From Nymphaea colorata (taxonomy: Eukaryota > Streptophyta > Magnoliopsida > Nymphaeales > Nymphaeaceae): a DNA stretch of 64,000 bases. Positions 1 through 11,320 of this stretch are shown one piece after another. Where the stretch lies: assembly GCF_008831285.2 (NCBI RefSeq), contig NC_045148.1, positions 4,586,001 through 4,650,000 of the forward strand. Direction: 5' to 3'. Under the pieces are notes generated by a model. That model was not told where the DNA came from. It did no database searches and saw only the letters and a list, made by a program, of their open reading frames with translations. Numbering within the stretch: the first letter of the stretch is position 1; each line of letters begins with the position of its first letter. A program made the position numbers and the translations under genes.

Positions 1-118
1 GGCGAGTGAAATTTCACTCGCCCGCCCGACGACGCAACAAACATTGTGAAATTTCACTCGAGGATCGAGTGAAATTTCACGTAAAAAAAAGTCGGCCCTG
101 CCAGGGCCGACTTTTTTT
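1..118. repeat. cluster of three perfect palindromes
   Basis: Three back-to-back inverted repeats. Bases 1-22 form a perfect 22-bp palindrome with no spacer (arm GGCGAGTGAAA). Bases 46-80 have 16-bp arms (46-61 and 65-80) around a 3-base centre and reuse the same GTGAAATTTCAC core. Bases 84-118 have a 17-bp stem (A7 followed by GTCGGCCCTG) around one central C, then T7. No coding content is evident. The window edge cuts the cluster, so its full extent is unknown. Confidence 0.9.
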
Positions 119-119
119 C

Positions 120-364
120 GGGTGAAAGTTCACCCGTCGTCGCCCTTACCCGTCGACGACCTGCAAGGGCCGAAGTTTTTTCGGGTGAAAGTTCACCCGT
201 CGTCGCCCTTACCCGTCGACGACCTGCAAGGGCCGAAGTTTTTTCGGGTGAAAGTTCACCCGTCGTCGCCCTTACCCGTCGACGACCTGCAAGGGCCGAA
301 GTTTTTTCGGGTGAAAGTTCACCCGTCGTCGCCCTTACCCGTCGACGACCTGCAAGGGCCGAAG
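120..364. repeat. 63-bp minisatellite, about 3.9 copies
   Basis: Near-identical units start at 120, 183, 246 and 309; the last is truncated at 364. Each unit begins with a hairpin-forming motif (GGGTGAA, AG, TTCACCC), contains the palindrome CGTCGACG, and ends in GGGCCGAAG plus a T run. Because 63 is a multiple of 3, one frame stays open across the array. The resulting 21-residue peptide repeat is an arithmetic by-product and not evidence of a protein. Confidence 0.92.
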
Positions 365-790
365 CGGAGGGCGACGAGTGAAATCGGAGAAGGAATAAGA
401 GGGGGAAGGGAGAAGCGGAGGGCGACGAGTGAAATCGGAGAAGGAATAAGAGGGGAGGGAGAAGAGGGGAATGGGAGGACGGAGAGGGGGAAGGGAGAAG
501 CGGAGGGGAGAAGAGGGGAAGGGGAAGGGAGAAGCGGAGGGGAGAAGAGGGGGAAGGGGGAAGGGAGAAGCGGAGGGGAAGGGGAAGGGAGAAGCAGAGG
601 GGAAGGGGGAAGGGGGAAGGGAGAAGCAGAGGGGAAGGGGGAAGGGGGGCTGTCGACCGGAAGGGGGAAGGGGGAAGGGAGAAGCGGAGGGGAAGGGGGA
701 AGGGGGGCTGTCGACCGGGACGACTCAGAGGGGGAAGGGGAAAGTGTCAGTGGGTAAAGGGGGAAGGGAGAATCAGAGGGGGAAGGCTTG
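361..790. repeat. GA-rich low-complexity tract
   Basis: About 430 bases almost free of pyrimidines on this strand, built from variants of GGGGAAGGGAGAAGCGGA. A 51-bp block containing GCGACGAGTGAAATCGG is repeated at 361 and 412 and shares the CGAGTGAAAT motif with the palindromes at the window start. Open frames here are composition artefacts. Such strand asymmetry can favour triplex structures (inference). Confidence 0.85.
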
Positions 791-1935
791 AGAGGGATTG
801 AGCGAGACAGAAGATAAATAAGGAATAAGGGAGACCGTGATCTCTTGCAGCCATGGCCGTGGTAGAGAATGTCGGCGTGGATTTGGGGCGTTGGCTGGCC
901 GGAATTGTTTTTTCAGATTTCAAAGGTCACTTAAAAAGTCTCCTATAGCCCGGCTGGAACCAAAATCAAAAGGTCCAAAAGCCAACTTTGTGCCTTGCTC
1001 TCTATAAAGGACAGTCACATGGATAGAGGGAAGTCCTGGGCCTCCCTGGCTCTCTAGTGACATGTTTATCTGCATCAATGGAAGTCATCCTCCTCCCCTC
1101 TTTCTCCCTTACTTTTCGAGGGATAAAAGTTATCCACGTCCCTCTGATTAATAACATCAGAAGAAGTGGATGAACATGAAATTGAAATTAAAGAAGATGT
1201 TTTGATTTGTTAGAATTTGGAAATAATATCTATTAATAGAACAGTTAATGTGATTACAAACAATTATGATTACACATAAATACAAATAAAAGCAAACACT
1301 AACTCATTCAGTAAAATGCACAAACACTTTATGTACATCCAATTGACCAAAAGAGAGAGAAACAAAGAGAAAAGCATTAAAGAAATGCACCAACTAAAAA
1401 AGAGGCTCGTTTCAATGAAATGAAAAAAAAAAAACCCCACCGATAAGCCCTACAAGTTGGACTGGATGACAAAAAATGAAGCGAACAAGACAGAGGGATG
1501 GAGACTCACTTGCAACTACAAAACTGTACAGAATTGAGCACATCCCATTCATAGTTGAACCGTAGGCTAACAACTGCAGAAAAAGGGGCCAACAGAGGAA
1601 GAAGAGGAAGAGGGGGAGGAAGAAGGAGGTAGGAAGAGGAAGAGAGAAAGAGAAGAGAGCAACAGACAATGAGAGGGGAAGCAGCGAGAGGGTGAGATGG
1701 AGGGAGCAGGGGTGAAATCGGGGGAGCTGCAATGAGGTCGGGCGACGGCGTTCCATGGTAAACCACGGAACGCTAAGGAACAGAACAAATATTTATATCT
1801 TCTGTTCCGAGTCCCATCTGTCTTGCCTGTTCCACGTCCGTTGTTTGAGTCATCATGGTAAAATCAGAACGCAAGCAGTCCGTTCCGTCCTGTAGGATGG
1901 TTATCAAACGACCTCTTATTTACTTTTCTTTTCCT
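791..1935. other. intergenic, no gene recognised
   Basis: AT-rich sequence with a purine-rich stretch at about 1560-1740 that creates leucine/serine-rich minus-strand open frames. These look like composition artefacts. I see no conserved domain, tRNA or complete mobile element. The segment ends with GGTTATCAAACGACCTC near 1900, which resembles the end of a small DNA transposon, but no partner end was found. Confidence 0.5.
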
Positions 1936-1938
1936 TTA

Positions 1939-2146
1939 GGTTGGGTTCCATTGAGATCCGTGGTTTTTAAGTTTGACCCTCTCCCAAATCCGATTTTGAA
2001 TTCACGTTTTCTACATTAAAGTGTGAATTTGAAATTCATGTTAAGAATAGATGCTGAAATCCATAATTTGATATAACTATGGATTTCAGCTATCATGGAT
2101 TTGAGATTTCCTTGGATCTGAAATCCGTGGAAAATCAAACGCAACC
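1939..2146. mobile_element. Tourist/PIF-Harbinger-like MITE
   Basis: A 208-bp element. The left end GGTTGGGTT and the right end AACGCAACC are inverted repeats with one mismatch, flanked on both sides by TTA (1936-1938 and 2147-2149). A 3-bp TTA/TAA target duplication is characteristic of PIF/Harbinger elements. The interior is internally repetitive, with GGATTT and AAATCC words on both strands and no coding capacity. Short inverted ends plus a 3-bp duplication leave some room for chance. Confidence 0.5.
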
Positions 2147-2149
2147 TTA

Positions 2150-4325
2150 GTGTTTGAACTGTAGTGGTCAGCCAGCAGCAAACCCAAAGTCGTTCACATG
2201 TATGTATTTTATTTTTTAATGTTTATCTATTTGTTTTGTTTTGCTTATTTCCACCTTTTCTTTCTGATGTTCACCCCTACATATGCAAGAATTTCTCCTA
2301 CTTTCTCTTATAACAGGCGCAGAAAGAGAGGCTTGAAGGCCCCACTGCATGCAGCTCAACACCAATGAAGCAACAGATACCCCAATGCCTATGTTAATAT
2401 TACAATACATATACACTTGTATACAGTAGTATCATGTAATTTTTTGGTTTTTCTGCATTTTATTTATTTTTCAGCTTTGCTATATATATATATATATATA
2501 TAGAAACATTCTCACATTTGAAATTGCAAGGTTTTTCTTGGATATAATATGGTGAGCTTGAAAAAAAAGAAGAAAAAAGAGTAATTTTTTAAATAAAAAA
2601 TAAAAGGGTAGAGAAAAATAAAATAAGTGACAAATTAATAAACATAAACATTAAAAAAATAGACAACAAATAAAAACTAGAAAATAAAGACAAGCAGTTT
2701 GACATTAAAAATGTGAACAAATGAATAAGATAAAAACATACAAATGGTGTTTTTTAAAGTTTTAAACGGCTGACTTATTTATCACGTTTTATATGCATTT
2801 TTTGTGTAACAATTAAAATATTATATATATATATATATATACACATGTGACATACGTGTATAGATGAACATACATATGTACATATATAATATATTGTACT
2901 TCAAAGTTATCTTCTAACGGTCATGTGCTAAGTAATCCATTTGATGCATTTTCTTCTTCCTAGTGAAAGTCTCTAAGCTGACATGCATTTATGGGTAATT
3001 TCAACGTCCTCAGATGCTTTCATTGCTGTGCATTCCCTGTACTGTACTCCCTTAAAGGAAAAATCGTTGTTAACGGACAGGGATATCTTTAAAACAAAAT
3101 CAGACTCATATCTCTTCTAACAGCATATATTTAAAAATATAGTTCTTTTTAGAACAAAGTTCTTGTCAATGGCAGTTTGCAAAATAGCGGCAACTGATGA
3201 AAGAACAGTGAAATCTCAATCCCAAAAAATAACATCAAAACCTAGTTGGACTTCATAGACATTTTTTTATGTTAGGCATTCAAAATAAGATAATAATGAA
3301 CCAAATTTGATCATCCCTAAAATGGGCTTAAATAAGATATGATATGGTTTAGCTATAGGTAGTGGCTAAGCATCTGTTGCTTTGAGTTGAATCAAGTTAG
3401 GCAAACCTCAAAAATACAAATCTTTATCAGAAAATTTGGTAAGTACATGTGTGATGAGGTGGTATCTCCAAATGACATTATCACACCAAAAATAAATGTG
3501 GTATGCACAAACCACGCATCAACGGTGCTAGCAAACTTATGACAAATAAATGCCTTTAATTGTATGTCATAAGTATATACATGAACGATATGCATTGTAT
3601 GTCATAGCTTTATACCAATTAACTGTAACAACCCTAATTTTTTGGGGCATTTTTTCCAAGCAAAGTGCACAGAAATATCTTTTCAATCATCAAAACTTCA
3701 ACTATTAGGCATCGCCACTGGTTAACTTCAAACTGTGAACACTTAAATAATGAGTTGTATCAAAGCATCCAAGTCAACGTTTCATAAAAAAAGTAAATGA
3801 CTGCATAAGTTTATAACATTAAAAATTATTAACTCGTACAGTCAAAGTCATGACATAGATCAGTTGGGCAGCATCATGTTATCATATGGCCACAATAATA
3901 TCATCACATAACCTTTCTATTTCTGATCATCTAAAAATGGAAATGGAGGTGAGAACTTGAGAAATTTCTCAATATGATGTCCATTTTTGTTTTACTGCAG
4001 TTTCTACTAAACAAATTAGGGCCTCACTAAAAGTCAAAAAATTCAAATGCACAACTTAAACACTAAATATACACATGGTTGATAGAGAACAATTAATAAT
4101 ATCAAGTAATATTCAGGAATGCATATGCACAGATATGACAATGAATAATTTAATCATAATAGTATTCCTTATGCAGACACCCAAAAATTTTCATCTCTCA
4201 AGAATCCTGTTTTATCGCTTGCCTATCCATTTTATTACCATTTTTGGGGTTGTTCTTAACCCGGGGAAGAGGGAGAAAATGGAGGGGTGAAACATGGCCT
4301 TAGTTGTGAGAATGCCCAATCGCAT
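2150..4325. other. AT-rich spacer with dispersed repeat copies
   Basis: No gene found. Two parts recur near 23 kb. Bases about 2405-2465 are an inverted match to about 22965-23035 (ACATGATACT, ACAAGTGT). Bases about 2965-3050 are a direct match to about 23560-23635 (CATTTATGGG, AATTTCAAC, TCAGATG). TA microsatellites occur at about 2480 and 2825. At 3627 a TGTAACAACCC motif could be an LTR end, but no matching end was found. Confidence 0.5.
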
Positions 4326-4508
4326 CACTAGCGGAACCAGAATTTTTTTCTGGTGGTGGCACTCATTCAATACCTTTAATTTGTTTGGGGCACTTATATA
4401 TATATATCAATAAAAAAATTATCAAAACATTGGCATATATTTTAAACTAATTTTGTGAAGCTGATGTGGGCCACAGCGCACGCCAGCCACCATGTGGCTC
4501 CGCCACTG
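4326..4508. mobile_element. hAT-like MITE (GCGGAACC ends)
   Basis: A 183-bp element with inverted ends CACTAGCGGAACC on the left and the complement of CAGTGGCGGAGCC on the right. The 8-bp flanks AATCGCAT and GATCACAC agree at 5 of 8 positions, and all three differences are transitions, as expected for an old hAT-type 8-bp target duplication. There is no coding capacity. Confidence 0.5.
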
Positions 4509-5229
4509 GATCACACCAAGGGTTGGAAGGGCATGAGAATCTCCATGCACCTATGAATCATCCCATTCCATGGTTCGAATTTTCAAACTAAAAGGCAAGA
4601 AACGAAAGGCACAAGAATGCAAAGATGGAGAGATGAGGAAGGTGGAACAATGTTACTTGGCCATGAGAATCCTTGATCACAACTGTTGATCAACACCAAA
4701 CCTCGTGAGAATCCCTAATGGAGTCTATCTTGGATGTGGAGAAGGTAGAGACTTCAAGGGTATGGAACCAAGGACAAGATTCTCCTATTGGGAACAATCT
4801 ATACATGAAAAGGGAAAATTCAGAATTGAATTCTCTCTCTAAAGCACCTCATACAATTCCCAGAATTTCTCAAAACCCTTAGAAAGACTATAGATACTTG
4901 TATATTATATAGGACACTGTTTTGAGCTATATTACGATTATAAAGTATTCACAAAGATGTGTTTGGACCTTGGTTCAACTTTGGTCCATGGGTTGACCGG
5001 TTTTGGCTCTTGGATGTGGATCGCGATCCATTTTTTGCAGTGAATTCGTTTAAGAAAACTAAAATCGTGATATTTTGTCCATTTTATTCTTGAAAGTTAT
5101 ACAATTATAAACATCAATTCTTAACACTAAAACAAAGTAACACATGAAATTAAGCAATAAATTCAATGATGAATATATGAAAAATATAATAAAAAATGGT
5201 GTATTTTATGCATCATCACACTTTCAGAA

Positions 5230-5530
5230 ACCATTCATATTTTTTCAAAATCCTAATTCGTAAATTCAAAAACCCTGATATTCAAAATCACCCTTCAAAA
5301 TCCTAACTTTCAAAGGTCTTCCAAAATCTTGATTTTCAAAGTTCTCAAAGCCATAGATTTCAAAATCGTGCCCCAAAATCTTGATTTTTAAAGTTCACCC
5401 TCAAACCCTAAGTTTCATTTTTCAAAGGCTTTATTTCAAAATCATGTATCAAACCTGATTTTCAGAGTCTAATTTTAACCATAATGTTCAAACTTTATTA
5501 TCAAAATTGTGCATCATGTAGCTTAGGTTC
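5230..5530. repeat. degenerate repeat of a CAAAATC-type word
   Basis: About 300 bases of loosely repeated units of 18-25 bases, variants of CAAAATCCTGATTTTCAAAG. Spacing is irregular and copies are too diverged to give a period. No open frame or mobile-element ends are apparent. Confidence 0.6.
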
Positions 5531-6049
5531 TACATGAGAACCTAACGATACAATGGTATTAAAGAATAATATTATTGAAAAACTTTAAAGGTCCAATTAT
5601 GGTTTTTACAACTACATTTTCTAAACCTAATTTATTTCCTTTCATCAACGTATCTTCTAAGGTAATATCATTTAGTAATAAAAAATCATGATTCAATCTT
5701 GGTTTGGTTATTATCCCTACTAAAGGCATCAAGAATGGCCGAACTTTGTGCCAATAGGCAGGTCAGATGTCCTAATGAATGCCAACCATTGCATGCAACG
5801 CAAGAGCCTTAGATTTGAATCCAGTTGGCAACTGATATAGATCTATGCATGGTTTGATTACTTGTTATTTGCTTTCGTACTTAGGATGAATTTAGGAAGA
5901 ACATTCATACTTACCTAGACCTGGGTCACATGCAACCCTTTGTCAATTTAAGAGTTGTCTGCAACTAATCTATATAAGCTCTATGCTCTCCTCACGATTT
6001 TAATCCTCATCATAGGTCTCATTGCATTTGAGCCTAGTGTTTGTCCATT

Positions 6050-6350
6050 TGGGATTCTGGCCCACCACAAGCCTGGCAAGGCCTTGCCAGAACTAGCCGG
6101 CCAGGCCACGCCAGCCCGGGATTCTGGCCAGCCACAGGCAAGGCCAGAACTGGCCGGCCAGGCCACGCCAGCCCGGGATTCTGGCCAGCCACAGGCAAGG
6201 CCAGAACTGGCCGGCCAAGGCCTTGCATGGCCGCGCTAGGCCAGGATTGGCGAGCCAAGGCCGTATCTGGCTGCGCCATGCCGTAGCGGGCTATGCCAGG
6301 GCTGGGTCAAGCCACACAGGCCAGGATTGGCCAGGCCAAGGCTGTGCACA
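6050..6350. repeat. GC-rich 57-bp tandem repeat
   Basis: Units are anchored at 6091, 6148 and 6205 with an exact 57-bp period (motifs GGCCGGCCAGGCCACGCC, CCCGGGATTCTGG). They are flanked by degenerate GGCCA/GCCA sequence to about 6350. It is an abrupt GC island in an AT-rich neighbourhood. As 57 is 19 codons, several frames stay open on both strands; I consider these non-coding. Confidence 0.85.
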
Positions 6351-6549
6351 CGACCAGACCATCTAAGTCAGCCTGCCATGTTGGTTGTGGGACCCACAGA
6401 GGGTATTTTGGTATTTTGATAAAAAATAAGGTTATTTTTGAAAAAAAAATATTTCAAGAAAACCAAGGGCATTTTGAGAAATTCAATGATATTTTCATAA
6501 AATCAAGGTTATCTTGGGAATCTTGAATTAGAAATGATTGGTATTTGGA

Positions 6550-7200
6550 AAATGATCATAATGTCTCTATACTTGGCCTAGGAATGATCCCTGACTTGTA
6601 TTATGATCTGAAATTGGAACTGGCTCTTTGATTTGGAGCTAGATCTGGATCAAAAGCTTATAATGGATCAAAATAATATATTTGGATATGGATCTTGAAT
6701 TTAGATCTAAAACTCATATTTTGTTCTGAATCTCAGATTTAGATCTGGATTGAGGTAAAAACATGTAATTGGATCTAAATTTGGGTCCAGGTTAATAATT
6801 TGGAACCGAACAAGGATATGGATGTAGACTTTGGATCTTGGGTTCGGATCGGGTTTGAATTGATACAAAGACACAAATTAGGATCAAATGAGTCTAGAAT
6901 TGAGATCTGGATCAAGGTCTACATCTAAAGTTATGTTGTGGATCCAGTTTTAGAATTTGTATTGGGACATGGATTCATTTTGTATGTGGTTTGGATCTAG
7001 GGATCTGTTTTGGATCTGGATTAGTAATTGGATCTAGATTTGGATCTAGGCTCTGTTTTGGATATGGAGCTGGGCTTCGGATCCGGATTTGGATCTAGGG
7101 ATTTATTTTAGGCTTCTATATGAGTTTTTGAACCGGATCTCAATTTGAATTATAGAATACGTCTAAATTGAAATTGGGCTTTGTGTCCAAAGTCTGAAAT
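6550..7200. repeat. degenerate GGATCT/GGATTTGG array
   Basis: About 650 bases in which GGATCTGGAT, TTTGGATCTAG and close variants recur at irregular 12-30 base spacing. There is no strict period and no coding frame. Together with the arrays at 5230 and 6050 it makes a run of three unrelated-looking low-complexity blocks. Confidence 0.6.
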
Positions 7201-8009
7201 TAGATCCAAATAAGTCTCAAATATCGTTGATAGACAAATAAAAGAAGAAATTGACCATAATTAAGAAAAATTGAAGTGTTTGAAACCGAAAATCCTTGAA
7301 GGCTGTCATAAAGTTATCACGAAATGTTTGAAAAATGCTAAATATAGAATTTTGAAAAAATTGGGTTGATTACAAATGATAAGATGTCCTTATGTGCGAT
7401 GCAATAATGTTCTTACTAATGCAGTTAACACAATAACATTTTTCATTATTTTTGGCACTAAAATAGTGTTGTTGAATATCTTCGGTGGTACTCAACTAGC
7501 GCTACAAGAACCAGGCTGCAGAAGAAAACAAGCTGCATGAAGTGAATATTTCATGCAATTGTGGTCCATTCTTGACATCTTGCAATGTACATCAGAATGC
7601 AAGTCCCATAACAGTCTAGAGTTAGTCTCATTCTTAAATATTAGAGCAGCATCAACATTAGCCTTGGGATAACGTAAAGCAGGTTTTAGGCTGCACAGAT
7701 TACACAAATGATCCACCTCCTTAAGTTGTGAGGTCTTAGACCTACAACTCCAAAGGTCAATCTTTCAGTATAAAAGCAGAAACATGTAACTAATATATAT
7801 ATATAAACACACACACACAAAGAATGAATAAACTAATATTGGTAAAGTACACCTACATATGATTTTGACTTATGCAGGACAAAAGTTCATATAATGTAAA
7901 TATTAACAACATATTGATCATGGTATAAAACTTTAGCATTGATCAACGCTGGTAAGATATCTCTCCCTCTATCTCTCTACCCTCACACACACATACACAC
8001 ACAAGCATG

Positions 8010-8050
<41 letters not shown>

Positions 8051-10680
8051 GGTTGATTGATTTCATTATGTATGTAGCAACAAGATTAGTTGCTTTCTAA
8101 AAATTCAGGAGGCAGAGGCTCATCCACCATTTGAGGTAATGGCACCATCTATCATGTCATTTGTTTGGATCTGATCAGCACCACTACATGATATCAATTG
8201 TTTTGTTATAATGTCTATTGTAAAAACACACGAATGTTGATAAGGAGGCCACAGTTCTCACCTAAGTCAGTCCTTTATTAGTAGCCTTTAAAGCTACTAT
8301 GATCTTGTTGGTTTTGTTTCCTACCATAAGTATGTTATTGCAATTCTTCTCATGTTAATGGTGTGAGAGATTTATGTTCAGCTTATCTCCATGTACATCA
8401 AACCCATCATACCTCTGGTGCTGCAACCGTTGTTGGCACTTACATTTTGTAGATCATTCTTGGCCATTCAAAATAGAGGTGTAGATTAAATTCTTGGCCA
8501 TTCAAGATGAGTTCCTTTAAACTCCGAGTGCATCATTTCCAATCTATTCAAAGAGGAAGGCAGGACAAAAAAGAAGAAGAAGAAGAAGACTGACCCTCTG
8601 GCTGTGTGATGTTCCCTTGGCTTGCACGAAATAACCAGATAATACTTGAGACCCAAACTTAGTGAGGCAAATTTCTGTTAACAATTGTATAGTTTGTTTC
8701 ATTCCAGTAAAAAGACAATGAGACTCTAAATGCATAAAGCCACAGATGGCATCTGCTCTAAAGCTTATGGACTTATAAATCTAGCTCCGAACTCTCTTGG
8801 TGTTAGAAAGGGCTTTGCTGGGCCTGGGAGGAAATCGGCCACTTGGTGAGATGGAGTATTGGAAATGGACGATCTTGTTAACTTTTGGATAGAGGAATGG
8901 GTTGGGGTTATTGCTCATTTGGCGAGATCTATTTGTGATACTAACTTACCAAATATGACAGCAAAAATAATATTGGAGTACCTAGAGGCTTTAGATCGGC
9001 TTGGTAGAAACAAAAATAATTCATCCCTGGTCTGGCTGATTCCATGAACTCTAGAATAAACTTGGTGGTTCTTTTCATAAGGGTGGTAAAAGAAAGGAGA
9101 GGAAGGAATGGAGATTGTGGCCAGAATTTGGTAGAACATGGATAACTGCAACAGGTTATTCCTAGAAATCTCTTGACGGGATTTGGCAGTTGTGGTAGAA
9201 GGCATGAAAAGGGCAGTGGTAATTGTTGACTCCTTGTACAGATTACAGAAATAGTAAATAGTTTCTGTTTCATTCTTTTGTAATAGTGTAGCTTACATGC
9301 TGTTTGACTAGACTTGTATAGTAAGATCCCCTTTTTGGAAGGAGAAGCTATCTAAAGTGTGCTGCCTTAACATTCTTGTGCACATATTTTTTTGGTATGT
9401 CTCATAGATGGGCAAGAATCCGTTCAACCCCAGCTTGTTGAAATCAAACCTAGCCAATGGCTAGTGGCAAGGGATATGTCCCTCAGATCGTCTACTTTCT
9501 TTTTTTGTACCTTTTGCAGTAGTCCATAATTTCACCCTTTCCAAAGTTTGCAATAGGCCACAATTAATAATAGAAATGTGAATGCTTGTGATAATAAGCC
9601 TTTTGACTTAATCTGAATCTGGCAATGGTGCATAGTTCATTTGCACTGAAACTAAAAATGTGCTACTAAAATGCAAGCCTTATCTCGGTTCATTGCACAC
9701 TTCTTATTTTCAACCAAGAAGATTCTTCATTGATATTGAACATTTGAAAATATTAAGCAAGTGAATTGTTAATATAAATACACCATGGGTTTCTTCCTTC
9801 CACTGCACATTACACACTACTTAGATATGAAGCAACACAAAACCAGTGTAAAGTAAGTGATGAGCAAAGAGTCAAAAAAATAAATTGAGGTAAAACTGCA
9901 CAAATTGAATTTCCATATCAAACTGAAATGACTTTTGATTATTAGAAAAGGAATCTAAATGCCCTAAAATAAGACAAATCAAGTTATTGGATGAAACTAA
10001 AATGAGATTCCTAATGATTAGAACCAATGGATTGATGAGTAACGCAGTCTGAAACACAATCACCACTACAACCATGAAATTTGAAGAAGGAGAGAGAGAG
10101 AGAGAGAGGGTGAGAGTAAGAGAAAGCATATAGAGTCTTAAGGAAACTCACTAGTGCAGTAGTAAGCTTTTGAACAAAAACCAGGTTGCGCAGGAGATAT
10201 CTTCTTGCGAATGAGAAGATTCCACTACTCCAAAAGAGAGAAAACTAGGGCATGAATGGAAATAAAGGTCTTGCCAAAAGAAAGAGGGGGTGGCATGAAA
10301 GAGGAGCTTTTGTCGCTACAGGATGGCTCGCTAGTGCTCCATAGTATGTCATCACTAGTGCTCCTTGACCACAACATCGTCAAGTGGCATAGTACATATC
10401 CCCCAAATGCAAACCTTGAGTAGAGGCATTATTCATCCTTGCCATTGAAATCGCATCATTGAAGTATTAATTTGTTGTTGTGTAAAGATGTCCTCGATCA
10501 CATCATATGTAATTGATTTGCACATATATTTGTTAAAATATTATGGGGATAAAAGAATTTCACATAAATCGGCATTAGAAACAATTGTTGAAAACATTCA
10601 GGGTTTACTATTGAATGTGTTCCATATACAACTGGATGCATCATCTTCTTAAAGGGAAAGTAGTATTGAAGACGGTCAAA
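7201..10680. other. intergenic, no gene recognised
   Basis: AT-rich sequence. It holds a CT microsatellite at about 8014-8048 and a GA microsatellite at about 10090-10108. Short open frames at 7492-7716 (-), 8859-9047 (+) and 8915-9273 (-) match no family I recognise and overlap one another on opposite strands. No tRNA or complete mobile element is visible. Confidence 0.4.
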
Positions 10681-11320
10681 CCAATGATTACTATGAAAGA
10701 TTAATTAAAGATTCTGAACATCCATGGTATCCAGGGTGGAACAGATTTATGAAGATGAGTTTTAAAATACATTTGGTTTCATATAAAAAATCTATATGGA
10801 TGGATTTACAAAAGCTTTGGCTTGTTGCTTGAGCTGTTAGAAGATGCATTTCCTAACAGGGTAGAGTTGGTGAAGCCAGTTTATGAGGTAAAGAAGATTA
10901 TCAGAGAGTTACACATGTCTTTAGATTTATATTATTTATGATATTTATATATGTATCTGCATTGTTACATATTAGAAAAAAAATGTGATCAAAGAAATCA
11001 ATGCATACCAAAATACATTATTTTGTTGTCTCAATTTCCTAACAAAAATGCATTCAGATATAAAGTGTTCATATCAAATGGGTTCAGACTAAAGCATGTA
11101 TTATTCAAATGCGATGTCTTGAGTACATGTCAGAGGGGCAATAAAGTTGATGAATTAGGGTTTATGGTTGTTAACATAAACTACATATGTATGAAGGACA
11201 AACCATTTGTCTTAGTACCCCATTGTCAACAAGTTTTTTATGTAGAAGATCCAATATAAAAAAATTGACATGTTGTCATTAAAACAATACCAAGAGACTT
11301 GTATGACATATTGTGACATA
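10680..11320 (+). pseudogene. CACTA (En/Spm) TNP2-type transposase remnant
   Basis: Two pieces of a CACTA transposase lie side by side. At about 10690-10935, broken frames read like the part of TNP2 around a 'YPGW...F.K.SF' motif, followed by residues resembling 'ELLEDAFP' and 'YEVKKIIREL'. At about 11060-11310 a frame encodes a DUF4216-like segment: 'LFKCDV', 'DELGF', 'KDKPFVLV', 'QQVFYVEDP', then after a stop 'HVVIKT' and 'RDLYD'. In intact elements a long catalytic region separates these, so it appears deleted. In-frame stops make this inactive. Related degraded sequence may continue to about 12760, where I see open but unrecognised fragments such as 11320-11520. Confidence 0.7.

Noticed and set aside
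84-118. GC-rich hairpin followed by a T run, looking like a bacterial intrinsic terminator
   Set aside because: The A7/T7 flanks are part of the palindrome, the setting is plant nuclear repeat DNA and no gene precedes it.
122-791. Open frames of 211 and 106 codons
   Set aside because: They are created by a 63-bp period and a stop-poor GA-rich composition. No domain is present and the content is repetitive.
1412-1788. Overlapping minus-strand frames up to 114 codons
   Set aside because: Low-complexity Leu/Ser/Pro sequence from purine-rich DNA, with no conserved motif.
8859-9273. Possible LINE zinc-binding or RNase H remnant around a 'RWSIGNGRS' reading
   Set aside because: Only one short phrase resembled the family, neighbouring residues did not follow, and stops are frequent.
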